DNA of 18,956 nucleotides from Funneliformis mosseae (Eukaryota > Glomeromycota > Glomeromycetes > Glomerales > Glomeraceae), in assembly GCA_910592005.1 (NCBI GenBank), contig CAJVPP010001600.1, positions 1-18,956 of the forward strand. The letters run 5' to 3'. Below the pieces are notes generated by a model. That model had not been told where the DNA came from and did no database searches. It saw only the letters and a program-made list of their open reading frames with translations. Positions 1 through 9,208 of the stretch are shown one piece after another (position 1 is the first letter of the stretch; each line of letters opens with the position of its first letter). The translations under genes were made by a program, and so were the position numbers.

Positions 1-226
1 TATTTTCGGATTTGAATCAAATGTAATAAATTTATTGTAACAATATCAATATATAGCTATTTGAAATAATAAATTTCCGTTTAATAAGTAATATTGCGAT
101 AACGATTAATATTGCGATAACGATAAATAAAAATTTTTTTTTATATAAAATCTTAAAAATTTATATTACGGTTAATTAACCGGTTAATTAACCAAATCTT
201 AATTAACCGTTAATTTCCCATCCCTA
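1..226. mobile_element. Terminal part of a hAT-like DNA transposon (other end outside window)
   Basis: The segment ends at about 217-226 with CCCATCCCTA, which on the minus strand reads TAGGGATGGG, the usual style of a hAT-superfamily terminal repeat. Just inside lie dense TTAATTAACC palindromes at about 171-208, and two tandem 18-bp copies of AATATTGCGATAACGATT at about 90-124; such subterminal repeats are typical transposase-binding regions. No coding sequence is visible in this piece. The 8-bp target duplication cannot be tested because the other end is missing. The hAT assignment rests on terminal motif style only. Confidence 0.5.
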
Positions 227-777
227 AACACTACTTTTAACGAATCAATCAGGACCAGTCACATTGCAGGATTTTCGGGAGACGCGGCAGTTTGTCGTGT
301 TATCGTGTCAAGTTCCTCGCGATATTCATGTTATCTTGTCATAGTAATTATCGTAGGGAAAAAGAAAAGCACTTCGAAGCACCCAGTTAAGTGATTTTTT
401 GCATATCGTCAATAGAGAAGTAGCGTGTTACGGTATCCTACGCTCGTATGGTCGGCCCTGCGTTTCGATGTTTGGATTTGAGGATTGCGGGATACTCACT
501 ATAACTCGCTCAATGCGGCTTTTAGTGCTTACGCCTGGGTCCCTCTTCCAGTATACCGAACAAGACTTGTATCCTACGCTCGTATGGTCGGCCCTGCGTT
601 TCGATGTTTGGATTTGAGGATTGCGGGATACTCACTATAACTCGCTCAATGCGGCTTTTAGTGCCTACGCCTGGGTCCCTCTTCCAGTATACAGCTTGTT
701 GAGCGCTACTATAATAAAGTGTCTTCATTGCGTACGAAAGCAACCACTTATTCGCCTTCTTTTAAACAGCAATAGAT
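227..777. promoter_or_regulatory. Upstream region of the 778-3181 gene, relatively G+C-rich
   Basis: This gene-free stretch is clearly richer in G+C than the rest of the window and directly precedes the eleven-exon gene. It probably contains its promoter and 5' leader. It holds a long direct repeat, listed separately. I see no convincing TATA box, tRNA or 5S rRNA. Short open frames on both strands here (about 399-617 plus, 522-743 minus) run through the repeat and look accidental. Confidence 0.45.
433..692. repeat. Two-copy direct repeat, 124-bp units, period 136 bp
   Basis: Copy 1 spans 433-556 and copy 2 spans 569-692, separated by the 12-base linker CGAACAAGACTT. Both begin GTATCCTACGCTCG and end CTTCCAGTATAC. 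The only difference I find is T at 529 versus C at 665, so the copies are 123/124 identical. This points to a recent tandem duplication. The unit is G+C-rich for this genome, lies about 85 bases upstream of the ATG at 778, and does not look like a transposon end or a known RNA gene. Confidence 0.92.
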
Positions 778-3181
778 ATGGATTTTGAAAAATATATTTC
801 TGACTTTCTCAATGACACGGCTCTTCACGAATGGTCCCCTGTGAGCTGTCTTCGCTATCTGGAAAGTCGTGTACTATTCTCGTCCGATAGCAAAAATGAT
901 ATCATTGATGCATTCAAACGAACACTTGAGAAGAGTAGCAAATCCTCTGTCATGTATGCAAACGCGAAGGCAAAAGCCATTAAATTATCCAAGAACGCCG
1001 AAGAAATTTTTCGAAGAAAAGAAGTTCTTGACTTTTTTAGTGAAATTGACCGAAAGTGGGAAATTGTATGTACGTGATTACAGCTGTTATTTATTTTGTT
1101 TTTGCAATTACCAATACTTTGTTTTAGAGACACAATAGTCGGGAAATCACTAGAAATGTCGATATGGCAAAGGTTGCGATTTCGAAGACGGCAACTACAA
1201 ATCTAATGGACGTGAGTACTCTTTGTTTGTTTGTATTATTCCAAGCATAATGCGTAAGAACTATCATACTGGCATGATTTCAAGACACTAGAAACTGAGT
1301 GCAGAGTAAAGACAAAAAGACCTCGGAATCAAATTGGAACGCCCAACCAACAGATGTACAGTGATATTGATGATGAAGAGCATAGGCGTGTTTATAAAAA
1401 GGTAGCTATGAGTTTCATTATTAGCCACTTGGCTGTTGAGGTGATACTTTCTAGTTTCTCATCATATATTTATCATAGTATGTCAGAACTCCAACCACAC
1501 TTTAAGCACATTCAGAACTAATGCCAGGAGAAAATGGAAATGTATATGAAGTCATTGTAGATAATAATAAGGATGAAGAGGATGATGTGGATGAAGAGGA
1601 TGAAGTGGATGAAGTCTTTAGTATTAGTAACAATTTTGCTGGCCAGCTGAAGATAATACCTGTTTCAAACATGGTTAGTGAAGCTTCTTTTTATCAATAA
1701 AAATTTGATGATTTCTCACAAATCTTTTTTAGTGGGTAGTTCGTGATGTGAACATTCACTATATCCTTAAAGAATATCAACAAGACATGCTGAAGAAAGC
1801 TGACCTGTCAGGAGTTGAGTCTAGAATGTGAGTAAACTGAAAGAATTAATATTCTAATAGTAAATAGTTCATGCATAGTCAATTTGTCAAATGTCTTCCT
1901 CTGCAGTGCCCTATCCAGTATTGTTGATTTGACTGATGATAGTGGATTCAAGACTAGAGTTAAAGAAGATGTGTGGCACGATCTGTTGCAAGATGTTGAG
2001 ATTTTGGTGCCTTCAACATTTTCATCATGTGCAGAAAAAATAATTATGGAGTATAATCAAGTATGTTGTATTATTTTCTTTCCCTAGGCTTGTACAGTAA
2101 TTCTCATTACTTACATATTATTATAGGCATGTTTGGAGATGCCAGCCACAGCAATGGAAAGCATATTGCTCAAAATTGGCAGAATTGTGTAGCAGATGAT
2201 GTCATCACAACAAAACTGCAAAGATTGTATGGACACTTGTAAGTTCAGACAAATGAGAATATTAATATGATTTTTTTTAAAGTTATTGCTCCAAAAGTTT
2301 ATGCCGATGTCATTATTATTATAGTATTTGGCATTTTGCACAGCATCTATCAGCACATGCTAAGCAATCAGAAATGAAGCATCTTATAGACAATGTTGCA
2401 CCTACAATCACAATCCTTCTTGAAAATTATGGAATCTGGTTTGAATGGTAATTGTTAACATAATTTGATAATTACTTTGTTCTCAACATATATTAATTGA
2501 ATTATGAATATATTTATAGGGATTCAAAACGTGGTTCCACAAATCGCCGACCTGATATGAGTATTATTGTCAAGGAAGTAGAGAAAACAACATGTGTCAC
2601 AGGTGAAGTTGCAAGACGAGTAGAAGCCACAGCTGCAAAAGTGGCATTTGACAAGCGACGCATAGTCATGAAAATAAAACGACTTTTAGATCAGTTGCGA
2701 ACCTGCGCCTATAAACATGGACAAGCAGAAATAAGATCAAAATTGCATGTTTTTGGGTTGCAAGTCATTGGTATATATTAATATGATATTATTTGCATTA
2801 TGTCTACATGAAATATGCTAATTCTTATTTATATTATGTAGGATATGAAATCAAATTATATAAATTGGATGCAAAAGGGCCAATGTTACGGTTGGCCTAA
2901 ATTGGAAAGATCCAGTTACCATCACAGCCTACTGAACTTGGCTTATTGGAGGGTTGTTCTAGATATTTACTTACTTTTGCAGTGAGTATCTCACAGTGTA
3001 ATTATAATTATAATAACTATTTTCTACTTGATAGTAAATTCTTTTTATCTTCCAGGAGCATTTAAAGGTCCTAGTAAGGATTATTCATAATATTTCCAAT
3101 TCAGAATCAGTTGGTTTAAATCCTAATTTTAGTTCTAATATTAATCTGCCCTTGTTTTCAACACCAAAGAATAAGAAGTAA
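778..3181 (+). CDS. Eleven-exon hypothetical protein gene carrying two in-frame stop codons (probably recently inactivated)
   Basis: I do not recognise the function. Exons fit at 778-1065, 1128-1211, 1285-1401, 1479-1673, 1733-1827, 1907-2067, 2127-2238, 2325-2447, 2520-2770, 2842-2981 and 3056-3181, giving 563 codons before the final TAA. All introns are 59-86 bases with GT-AG ends, and the frame carries through every junction. Exon 1 begins MDFEKYISDF. Exon 4 has a D/E-rich stretch (DNNKDEEDDVDEEDEVDEV). Exon 9 begins near RRPDMSIIVKEVE and continues K/R-rich, and the protein ends STPKNKK. Two TAA codons, at 1503-1505 (exon 4) and 2898-2900 (exon 10), interrupt an otherwise coherent frame. 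The exon 6 donor is uncertain: GTATGT at 2061 breaks the frame, whereas GTATTA at 2068 keeps it. No signal peptide or membrane segment is seen. The exon 7-11 layout loosely recalls large lineage-specific families of early-diverging fungi with a nuclease-like C-terminal half, but I cannot confirm that. Confidence 0.7.
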
Positions 3182-3453
3182 AATACAATTTATATACTTC
3201 ATGTTGTGTAATAGATATTAATACAGTCAGACCCCTATATAGTTATCAAGTTGATTTCATCAAATTTGGTAATTATATAGAGGTATGATTATATAATAAA
3301 ACCTTTATATCATCACCTTTATATTATAAATCATGTGAAATGATTATAGAAGTAGTTTAATTTGATAGTATAATAGATTAAAATAAAGCATATAAAATTT
3401 GATTTTATTAAAAATTTTATACAATTATCTATTTTTATCCATTTTTTAAATGT

Positions 3454-5122
3454 CTAATTGCTAAAAAAATTAGATATTGAAGTTTGCTTTCTAGCTTGTA
3501 ATTCAAGTTGTTATATTATATTTTGATATTTTTTAAAAATATCTAAATCTTGTGTTTTAAATTCGTTATTTGTTGTTTAAAAAAAGTTATCCAATTCTGT
3601 AAACAATTCATTGAAATTCTCTTCAGAATCATTATTTTCATTATCATTTACCACTTCTTGATTAAATTTATGATCTTATCATCATTTAAAAGATCTTTAG
3701 TTGGAATTTTTTCTAAATCTTGAAAAAAATCATCAATTGCATTTTTTAATGAAGAAGCACAAGGGTCATCAAGTTCATCAATTATTTGATCGATTCTTGC
3801 TATTTCTATGTCTATTGTCTCTTGATGAACCCTTATTACATTATCTATATTTTCATTAGTTGAAGAAGATAATATTCTGATTTTATTCTAACAATTACGG
3901 ATTGTTTCTTTAGTTACATTATTCAATAACTTTTTTGATATTAATTTTTTCTTTATTGATATCTTGAACTTCTTCAAAAAGTTGTAATATATAACGATAA
4001 TAATATCATTTATAATGATTTTTAAAACTTACAATAATTCTGGCATTGAGAGGTTGAAGGTGGCTTGTGATATTTGGTGGTAAAAAGATCACTTCAACAT
4101 GTATAAGCTGAAGTTAATAAGTATCTAATAAAGTAGAATTATCTTAAAATTTGATTTCCTTTAAAAAAAGCACTAATTCAGTAAGTTTTTGTAGTTTACT
4201 TTTAAATTTAAAAAAAAATTAAATTTAACTTACTGCATCCTCTTGAAATAGAACTCGAAGTAAAACCTGAATTTGAACTTAAGCCTAAAGTGCAAATGAT
4301 AATTTAGGTTGAAGTGTAATGAGGCATTATCAATTAAGAGCAAAATCTTTTATTTTGTGCTTTAAAATACTTATTTATATCAAGAAGTATTTCTTCAAAT
4401 AATTTTAAATTCATCTATGTCTTAGGATTTTCACAGTAGTGAACTAAAAGACGGTTTAAATTAATATGTAAAAAAGGTCTTAGACATTTTAATGTATCAA
4501 TTACCTATGATTTAAGTTTGTCAGTTCTTGTAGCATTTATACTTAAAAGTATAGTAATTCGTGTTTTGTTCTTTTTTGACTAAGAATTGGTTTAATAGAA
4601 AGTGTCTGATTCAAAGACATTCTATAATAAAAACCTGTTTCATCAATATAATATATTTGGTCTAGGAAATATTGGCTTAATAATTGACAGAGTTTAATTC
4701 TCTCTTATGAAAGAGATGTTATCAATACGCTTTCTAATTTCTCATATTTGCGATGTTAATAAATATTATTCTTTTTTTTAAATCTATCTAATCAACTATT
4801 AGAAAAACTAACTCATCTTCTTGTATATTAAATGCATTAGCAAAAATTTTACCTTTTTCTTTATTAATAAATCTGTTAAAATGACATTACCTGCTATTAT
4901 ATTTTCTACTCACAAGTTTATAGCATTGTTAAAAAATAGAAATTAACTCTTCTATGTCTGAAGATTTCTTTAAAACCTTCGATTTCTATTCATTTTTCAC
5001 TATTTGTTATATCTTTATTATGGTATTACAATCAATATTTAAAGTCAGGTTTTTTCATTAAAATATTTTGCAATTTCATGATGTTTTTTATTATTATTTT
5101 TTTGCCTACTCACAAATTTCAT
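3454..5122 (-). pseudogene. Decayed pogo/Tigger-like transposase (CENP-B-type HTH plus DDE domain)
   Basis: Read on the minus strand from ATG at 5122, the parts appear in family order but in shifting frames with many stops. First comes an N-terminal helix-turn-helix (HHEIAKYFNE, then a DRSTISKI-like piece, about 5000-5120). A CENP-B-type second HTH follows (IFANAFNIQEDEL, then IDLKKR, about 4760-4860). Next is the first DDE acidic block YYIDETGFYYRM (about 4620-4655), then the second, ILLLIDNASLH (about 4310-4350), then the third, LPPNITSHLQPLNARII (about 4030-4080). A tail with FFQDLEKIPTKDLL ends ISNFFSN and TAG at 3454. About 556 codons is near the usual length for these transposases. In the third block the expected D of LQPLDAG is N, so even a repaired frame would lack one catalytic residue. 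The enzyme normally excises and reinserts the element at TA. Confidence 0.88.
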
Positions 5123-6250
5123 GTTTAAGACTAATACTTATAACAGTGTAACTAGGTGTCAATCTTAATGATCATGGATCTATAATTGTGTGATGAAGTA
5201 TAAATATCGATAATGTCAAACATATTTAACATGTCTAACATAGTTAATTTAGTAGATATAGTTAATATAGTTAATATAGTTAACATAATTAATATATTAG
5301 ATATATCAAAATATGTAATAAAATAGATATAAATACAACCTCTTTGTCAATTAAAAAAGACAGTACAGATGGCTATATAGAACCTCTTTCACTTGTAAAA
5401 GATAGCATAATGCTACTCTTCATTTCATATATCTTTGTTTTTTATTTTCATTTCTTATTTCGTTCATATATTATTATCGTAATATTTTCTTTTACTTCAA
5501 TAAAGTATTTCTTATTTCTTATCTAAAAACTCTTTTTGAACTCATTGTGACGACTCTTAACTTGTGATTGAAGCTGTTCACGTCTAATAAACTGAATTAA
5601 CTTGATAAACTGGTAGCAAATTAGCTAAGAATCTTGTAAACTAATTAGAATTATTATATAGACTATAAAAGAGTCAACCTTCTGACACTGTGTCTAATAA
5701 TTGTAATCTGAAAAGATTGCATGTTAACAGCAGAATATTACTTAAATTAGTTAAAGTTATCTAAATCAGTCGGGAAGCATTTACAAACTCATTTAATAAA
5801 ATAAGATGTTAAAAAGGAAGGGAACTAGAAAGGCATAAAAAAAATTGTATTATATTGTATATAAATATTATTTGCATAAAATTTATATTAATAAAAAGTA
5901 CTGTTATAGAAAAAATGCTGAAACTTTTGTTAAAATTATCAGAGTAATAAAAATCTTATTACTATGTTGTTCTATTTTTCAGTGTTATATTTTTAAGTGT
6001 ACATTTTATATTACTGTAAATTACCAGCCAATTAGATTTTTTCAATATAAACCAATCAGAAAATTATGATTATAAAGAGGTTTAATTACTATAAAAATGA
6101 TTTGTAGTATTAAATCATATAGTGATAATAACTATAACTAATTTGTGATTATATAGAGGTAAATTAATAAGCTTAAAGTTCATTTTGCAAAAATAAGTTC
6201 TTATATAAAGGTATAACTATATAGAGTGTAACTGTATAGAGATCTGATAG
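5123..6250. other. Non-coding A+T-rich part of the pogo-like transposon
   Basis: This 1.1-kb stretch between the transposase start and the right terminal repeat contains a short tandem repeat (5216-5312) and otherwise no gene I can support. Open frames at 5344-5526 and 5845-6069 begin with TTG, not ATG, and are simple A+T-driven runs rich in I, F, Y and K. Subterminal CTCTATATAATC-like motifs near 6150-6240 mirror those at the left end. Confidence 0.6.
5216..5312. repeat. Degenerate short tandem repeat, about 9-10 bp unit
   Basis: Units such as ATAGTTAAT, ATGTCTAAC and ATAGTTAAC recur head to tail, with three almost identical copies in the middle at about 5255-5285. The array lies inside the pogo-like transposon upstream of its transposase. 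It could be a subterminal binding array or simple slippage expansion; the sequence alone does not decide. Confidence 0.6.
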
Positions 6251-6252
6251 TA

Positions 6253-6290
6253 TTATATAGTTGACTCTCTCTAAATACGCATTCTTCCTA
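6253..6290 (+). repeat. Terminal inverted repeat of a second pogo/mariner-type element family
   Basis: Directly after the TA flank of the 3224-6250 transposon, the sequence TATAGTTGACTCTCTCTAAATACGC begins. Its core CTCTCTAAAT recurs, inverted, at 12876-12893 (minus strand ATCAGACCTCTCTAAATGC). The two could be the ends of one 6.6-kb element, now full of other insertions, or ends of different copies of one family. I favour the latter because an intact host-like gene lies between them. Confidence 0.45.
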
Positions 6291-6861
6291 TTCTGTATGT
6301 GCAACTGATTTTATACTCTTAAGGGATCATTCTAATATAAAATAGTCTCTATAAATATATATATGTAATACTTATATATTAGTAGTATAGTAATAGTGAT
6401 AGAATACTCACTATTCAAGTAAGCTACTCTAATACTAATTCAACTTCTAACTGATGCAGTAGGTTAAAATTTTTATTATATTTTAAATTTGTTCTATTTT
6501 TACTATAATAAAATTCCTATTATAAAGGTTTTACGTTATACTAAAATTTTGAATTGTATTTTTAGTAATGATTAGTAAAATCAAATTAAATAAATTGAAA
6601 TTCTTTTAATTTTATACTATACTATATTTAATAATATTTAACATTATAATTTACAATTATATAATAAAGTTTCATAGATATAATAATATAATTAAAATAT
6701 TTATTAAATAAAAAATTAACTCTTAAACTTATTGTAAGTCTTAAACAATGATAGAAAAATAGAAACAACTTCTTTTATTATTAATATTTTATTACATTTA
6801 TTTTATCATGACTTAAAATTTCACCTGTAATTTTAAACTTATAATTTTCACATTTAGCAAA
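6291..6861. other. A+T-rich stretch without recognisable genes
   Basis: Very A+T-rich sequence with many stop codons in all frames. I see no gene, RNA or clear repeat apart from runs of A and T. It follows the terminal repeat at 6253 and may be interior sequence of that element. Confidence 0.5.
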
Positions 6862-7560
6862 ATGAATTTTATATTATTATTATATATGATTTCAGAAAAA
6901 TTAAAAAGTTTATTAGCTGAATTTGAAGAATATTGATCAAAAAAATATCCTTATACTAAATTTATTTTTAAACAATTTAAAATAATATTTTAAATTATTA
7001 GAATTTTATAAAAATATTCAAAAGAATTATATAGAATTGCTTAACAAGATTTTTTAATTACTGTATTAATAGTATCATTAAAAATATTTCCAATAATGGG
7101 ATGATATTATTTCAAAAAGAAGAAATTGTTTAAAGGTATATTATTTATATTATATATTTTAATTATAAATTAATTATATTATATTTAATATTTAGACAGA
7201 AAGATATTGGACTTAACACAAATTCATGCTAATATGCAAAAATAACAATAATTTTAAGAACTAGAATTTTATATAAAAAAATATAAATCAAATATAAATT
7301 ATCTTTCTATTATTTCTGAATAGAAATTAATATTGAAAATAATAGAACTTTTATTCTTTCTGATAATGAAATATAAATACTAATGATGAAATTAATAATA
7401 AAGATTTAATAATATATATACATAACCATTCACTTTGATTAATGATTAGAAAAATATGGTATCACATTAAATAGAAAATGATTGAAAATGATTTACAAGA
7501 TCAAGATGATGAAATAATAGATTCTATTAATACATATAATTTATTGAAAATTAGAATTAT
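6862..7560 (+). pseudogene. Strongly decayed coding remnant, unidentified
   Basis: From ATG at 6862 the plus strand reads MNFILLLYMISEKLKSLLAE, then EFEEY followed by TGA, then SKKYPYTKFIFKQFKIIF before TAA. Further coding-like pieces follow in other frames (FYKNIQKNYIELLNKIF, and NDLQDQDDEIIDSINTYN near 7485-7545). The hydrophilic, K/E/N/Y-rich composition interrupted by stops and frame changes suggests an old gene, but A+T-rich sequence can imitate this. No domain is recognised. Confidence 0.35.
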
Positions 7561-7711
7561 CAAATTATTTTGAAAATTTTATTGTAAATGAAAATTAATA
7601 AATAAAAGATTTAATATTTTATATTAATAATAATATATACATCTTATTTAATATTTAATAAATTAAATAATATAATAAAACTTAATAAACTAATTTTATT
7701 AATTAGTTGAA

Positions 7712-7728
7712 ATTGGACCAAGTCCAAT
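7712..7728. repeat. Short perfect inverted repeat ATTGGAC-CAA-GTCCAAT
   Basis: Seven-base arms with a three-base loop, followed within 25 bases by further CCAATT/AATTGG words. It lies just beyond the end of the decayed minus-strand gene at 7745-8093. It could be a hairpin, transposon-end debris or part of a terminator; no run of T follows that would favour one. Confidence 0.5.
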
Positions 7729-7744
7729 TGTCCAATTATTCAAT

Positions 7745-8093
7745 TGGCCACTGGTTGCATTTGTGACATAATTTAATAAAGTCGATCATTTTGCTCAGGT
7801 GACATAACCGAAGTGAGTCATCACATTCAAATCTTCCCATTGATAAAATGTCTTGTTGTTTTTGATGGATCAGAGTTCTTACGTGATTTTTTTGATAAAG
7901 TATTCATATTGTTGATTGTAAATCCAAATATATTCGTCAGCATTTTCTATAAATTCAACTATTTCATTTGCAAGATCTTTACTTGAATTATTATAGTCAC
8001 TAATATTAATTCTAAAATGAAAATGCAATTCCGATTGTACATTTTTCAAAGTCTTTTCCGTTTATTGGATTCTATTTGATAAACGAATATCAT
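7745..8093 (-). pseudogene. Decayed small gene divergent from the 8430 gene, at least three frameshifts
   Basis: Read on the minus strand from ATG at 8093: MIFVYQIESNKRK, a frame change in an A/G run near 8055, then an open frame (8061-7879) containing NSSKDLANEIVEF and NADEYIWIYNQQYEYF. Another frame change at the seven-A run near 7888-7895 leads to NSDPSKTTRHFINGK. A third, near 7830, leads to ECDDSLRLCHLSKMID and a stop after CNQWPIE. Each piece is coding-like and they join end to end, so I infer one original gene of about 115 codons. The family is not recognised. The start lies 337 bases from the plus-strand gene at 8430, so the two may once have shared a divergent promoter. Sequencing error in the homopolymers is an alternative to decay. 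Confidence 0.55.
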
Positions 8094-8287
8094 TTTTAAA
8101 AAAATAAAATAAAATAAAATAGGATCGTTTGAATTTATTTTTATCAATAAAAATTTTTTTTGATATCATTGATATAGTTAAAATCCATATACAAGCTAAA
8201 AAAATCAACGCGAAAAAGTATATCAAGTATTTCAACTGGTCGGAGCAGACCGTATACTGTGTGCCATTTGCAAATCAAACCACAGCC

Positions 8288-8295
8288 TATATAAA
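8288..8295 (+). promoter_or_regulatory. TATA box of the 8430-9138 gene
   Basis: TATATAAA lies 135 bases upstream of the ATG at 8430, inside a locally G+C-richer segment (about 8236-8310). That segment also carries the imperfect palindrome GGTCGGAGCAGACC at 8240-8253. The context (CACAGCC before, CTGTATGTCAC after) and the position suit a core promoter followed by a 5' leader of roughly 100 bases. An open frame of 75 codons crosses this region but starts with TTG and looks accidental. Confidence 0.6.
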
Positions 8296-8429
8296 CTGTA
8301 TGTCACACAAAAAGCAACATCAATTTAATGATAAATCAATTTTTATGATAAAATAATATTCTTTACTTTGATAAAATACTTTGATAAAATATTATTTAAA
8401 TCTTTAATTTCTTTCCGTTTTTCGCAAGC

Positions 8430-9138
8430 ATGGCAAACCCGTTCAGATATATTCGTGACAAAGGTATGCTTTTCATCAAATCAGTAAAATTTTGAGCTTT
8501 TCAATAACTATTCATTATATACATACAAGTTCAAGAAAAGAAGATTGAAAAATTAGCAAAAAAAAGCGGCACAAGTATGTAAAATTTAGCAATTCTGTGC
8601 ATGATCATGTCAATATATATTGATCAATATTCTTTTTTAGCACTTGCAAACCTCCCTCCCTTCCTTAATAATCACAACACAGCTACTTTGGTTCTCCGAG
8701 CTTTGAAAGGATACGAAAACATGCCAGCTCTTGTATTTAATTGGAATCCAGCAGGATTCAATGATATTGGCACTGCTCCAGGATTACGAAATGGTGTTGC
8801 AGGCCAAAACTTGGCTGCAATTATTGCAAATCTTACCGCAAATGGTGCGACGAATTATAACAACGTTGTATTTACATTTCCAAATGGTAACGCCATTGGA
8901 GTATGGATCAATCAAATTAGTGTAAACATACCATGGTATGAATGAAGACTGATCTATGTTTTTCAGATTCTTTAATGTCAACTTAATCTTCCTTTTTATT
9001 TGATAAAGGGCAATAAATCAGGTGGGAGTTCCAGACGTCGTCACTTCGGTCACCAGGATTAACCGGATTACCGAACGTGACACTGGAACACCCTCAACCG
9101 CATTTGATCTTGAGGACTACAGAAAAGCTTTCGCTTAA
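8430..9138 (+). CDS. Four-exon gene for a 167-aa hypothetical protein (intact)
   Basis: Exons 8430-8463, 8530-8574, 8641-8935 and 9009-9138 join in frame through GT-AG introns of 66, 66 and 73 bases. The protein starts MANPFRYIRDKVQEKKIEKL and ends DLEDYRKAFA. Residues 1-27 are basic. The middle (about 30-125) is rich in N, A, G and hydrophobic residues (ALVFNWNPAGFNDIG, NYNNVVFTFPNGNAIGVW). INQ occurs on both sides of the last intron. No signal peptide, membrane helix or known domain is evident, and I cannot assign a function. The codons use C and G in third position far more than the surroundings, as expected for a conserved, expressed gene. A TATA box (8288) and AATAAA (9203) frame it. Retaining the last intron would give a stop at 8943-8945. 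A second possible acceptor at 9020-9021 also leaves an open frame, ending at TAG 9142. I prefer the acceptor at 9007-9008 because that frame has the better codon use. Confidence 0.85.
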
Positions 9139-9202
9139 ATAGAACAGGTTTACTATGTAATAATGTATTGGTTTTTAGTTTCTGGCAACATCTATTTCAT
9201 TA

Positions 9203-9208
9203 AATAAA
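9203..9208 (+). terminator. Polyadenylation signal AATAAA
   Basis: AATAAA lies 65 bases after the stop codon of the 8430-9138 gene, in an A+T-rich 3' region. It is the natural candidate for 3'-end formation of that transcript. The hexamer is common in DNA this A+T-rich, so the position rather than the motif carries the weight. Confidence 0.5.

Larger units (their letters stand above)
3224..6250 (-). mobile_element. Pogo/Tigger-like Tc1/mariner DNA transposon, full length, degenerate
   Basis: The left end starts CAGTCAGACCCCTATATAGTTA at 3224. The right end, read on the minus strand from 6250, is CTATCAGATCTCTATACAGTTA. Both are flanked by TA (3222-3223 and 6251-6252), the target duplication of the Tc1/mariner superfamily. 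Further CCTCTATATAATT-like motifs lie inside both ends. The 3027-bp element encloses a minus-strand transposase pseudogene at 3454-5122. The remaining 1.1 kb (5123-6250) has no convincing gene. The insertion sits 42 bases downstream of the preceding gene's last stop codon. Confidence 0.9.

Noticed and set aside
433..692. Tandem 5S rRNA, tRNA or other Pol III genes
   Set aside because: No 5S signature, no cloverleaf and no proper A and B boxes; GTTTCGATG alone is not enough.
399..743. Open frames of 72 codons (plus) and 73 codons (minus) upstream of the first gene
   Set aside because: Both run through the 124-bp duplication, the plus one starts with TTG, and neither has a coding pattern independent of the repeat.
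855..1138. Antisense frame (855-1133) and shifted plus frame (869-1138) over exon 1
   Set aside because: They are shadows of exon 1, which has the better composition and joins the following exons in frame.
2127..2200. Reading exon 7 in the phase given by the strong donor at 2061
   Set aside because: It hits TAG after about 20 codons and does not join exon 8 in a coding frame; the frame starting two bases later is open and continues through exons 8-11.
2111..2356. Minus-strand 81-codon frame
   Set aside because: It lies over exons 7 and 8 and their intron in antisense and has no features of its own.
5344..6069. Two TTG-started frames in the transposon interior as genes
   Set aside because: Low-complexity I/F/Y/K composition, no ATG, and located in the non-coding part of a dead element.
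8129..8356. 75-codon plus-strand frame upstream of the intact gene
   Set aside because: It starts with TTG and overlaps the promoter and TATA box of the 8430 gene.
8731..8981. Frames overlapping exon 3 of the intact gene (8731-8925 plus, 8784-8981 minus)
   Set aside because: Shadows; the exon 3 main frame has the clear codon bias and splices correctly on both sides.
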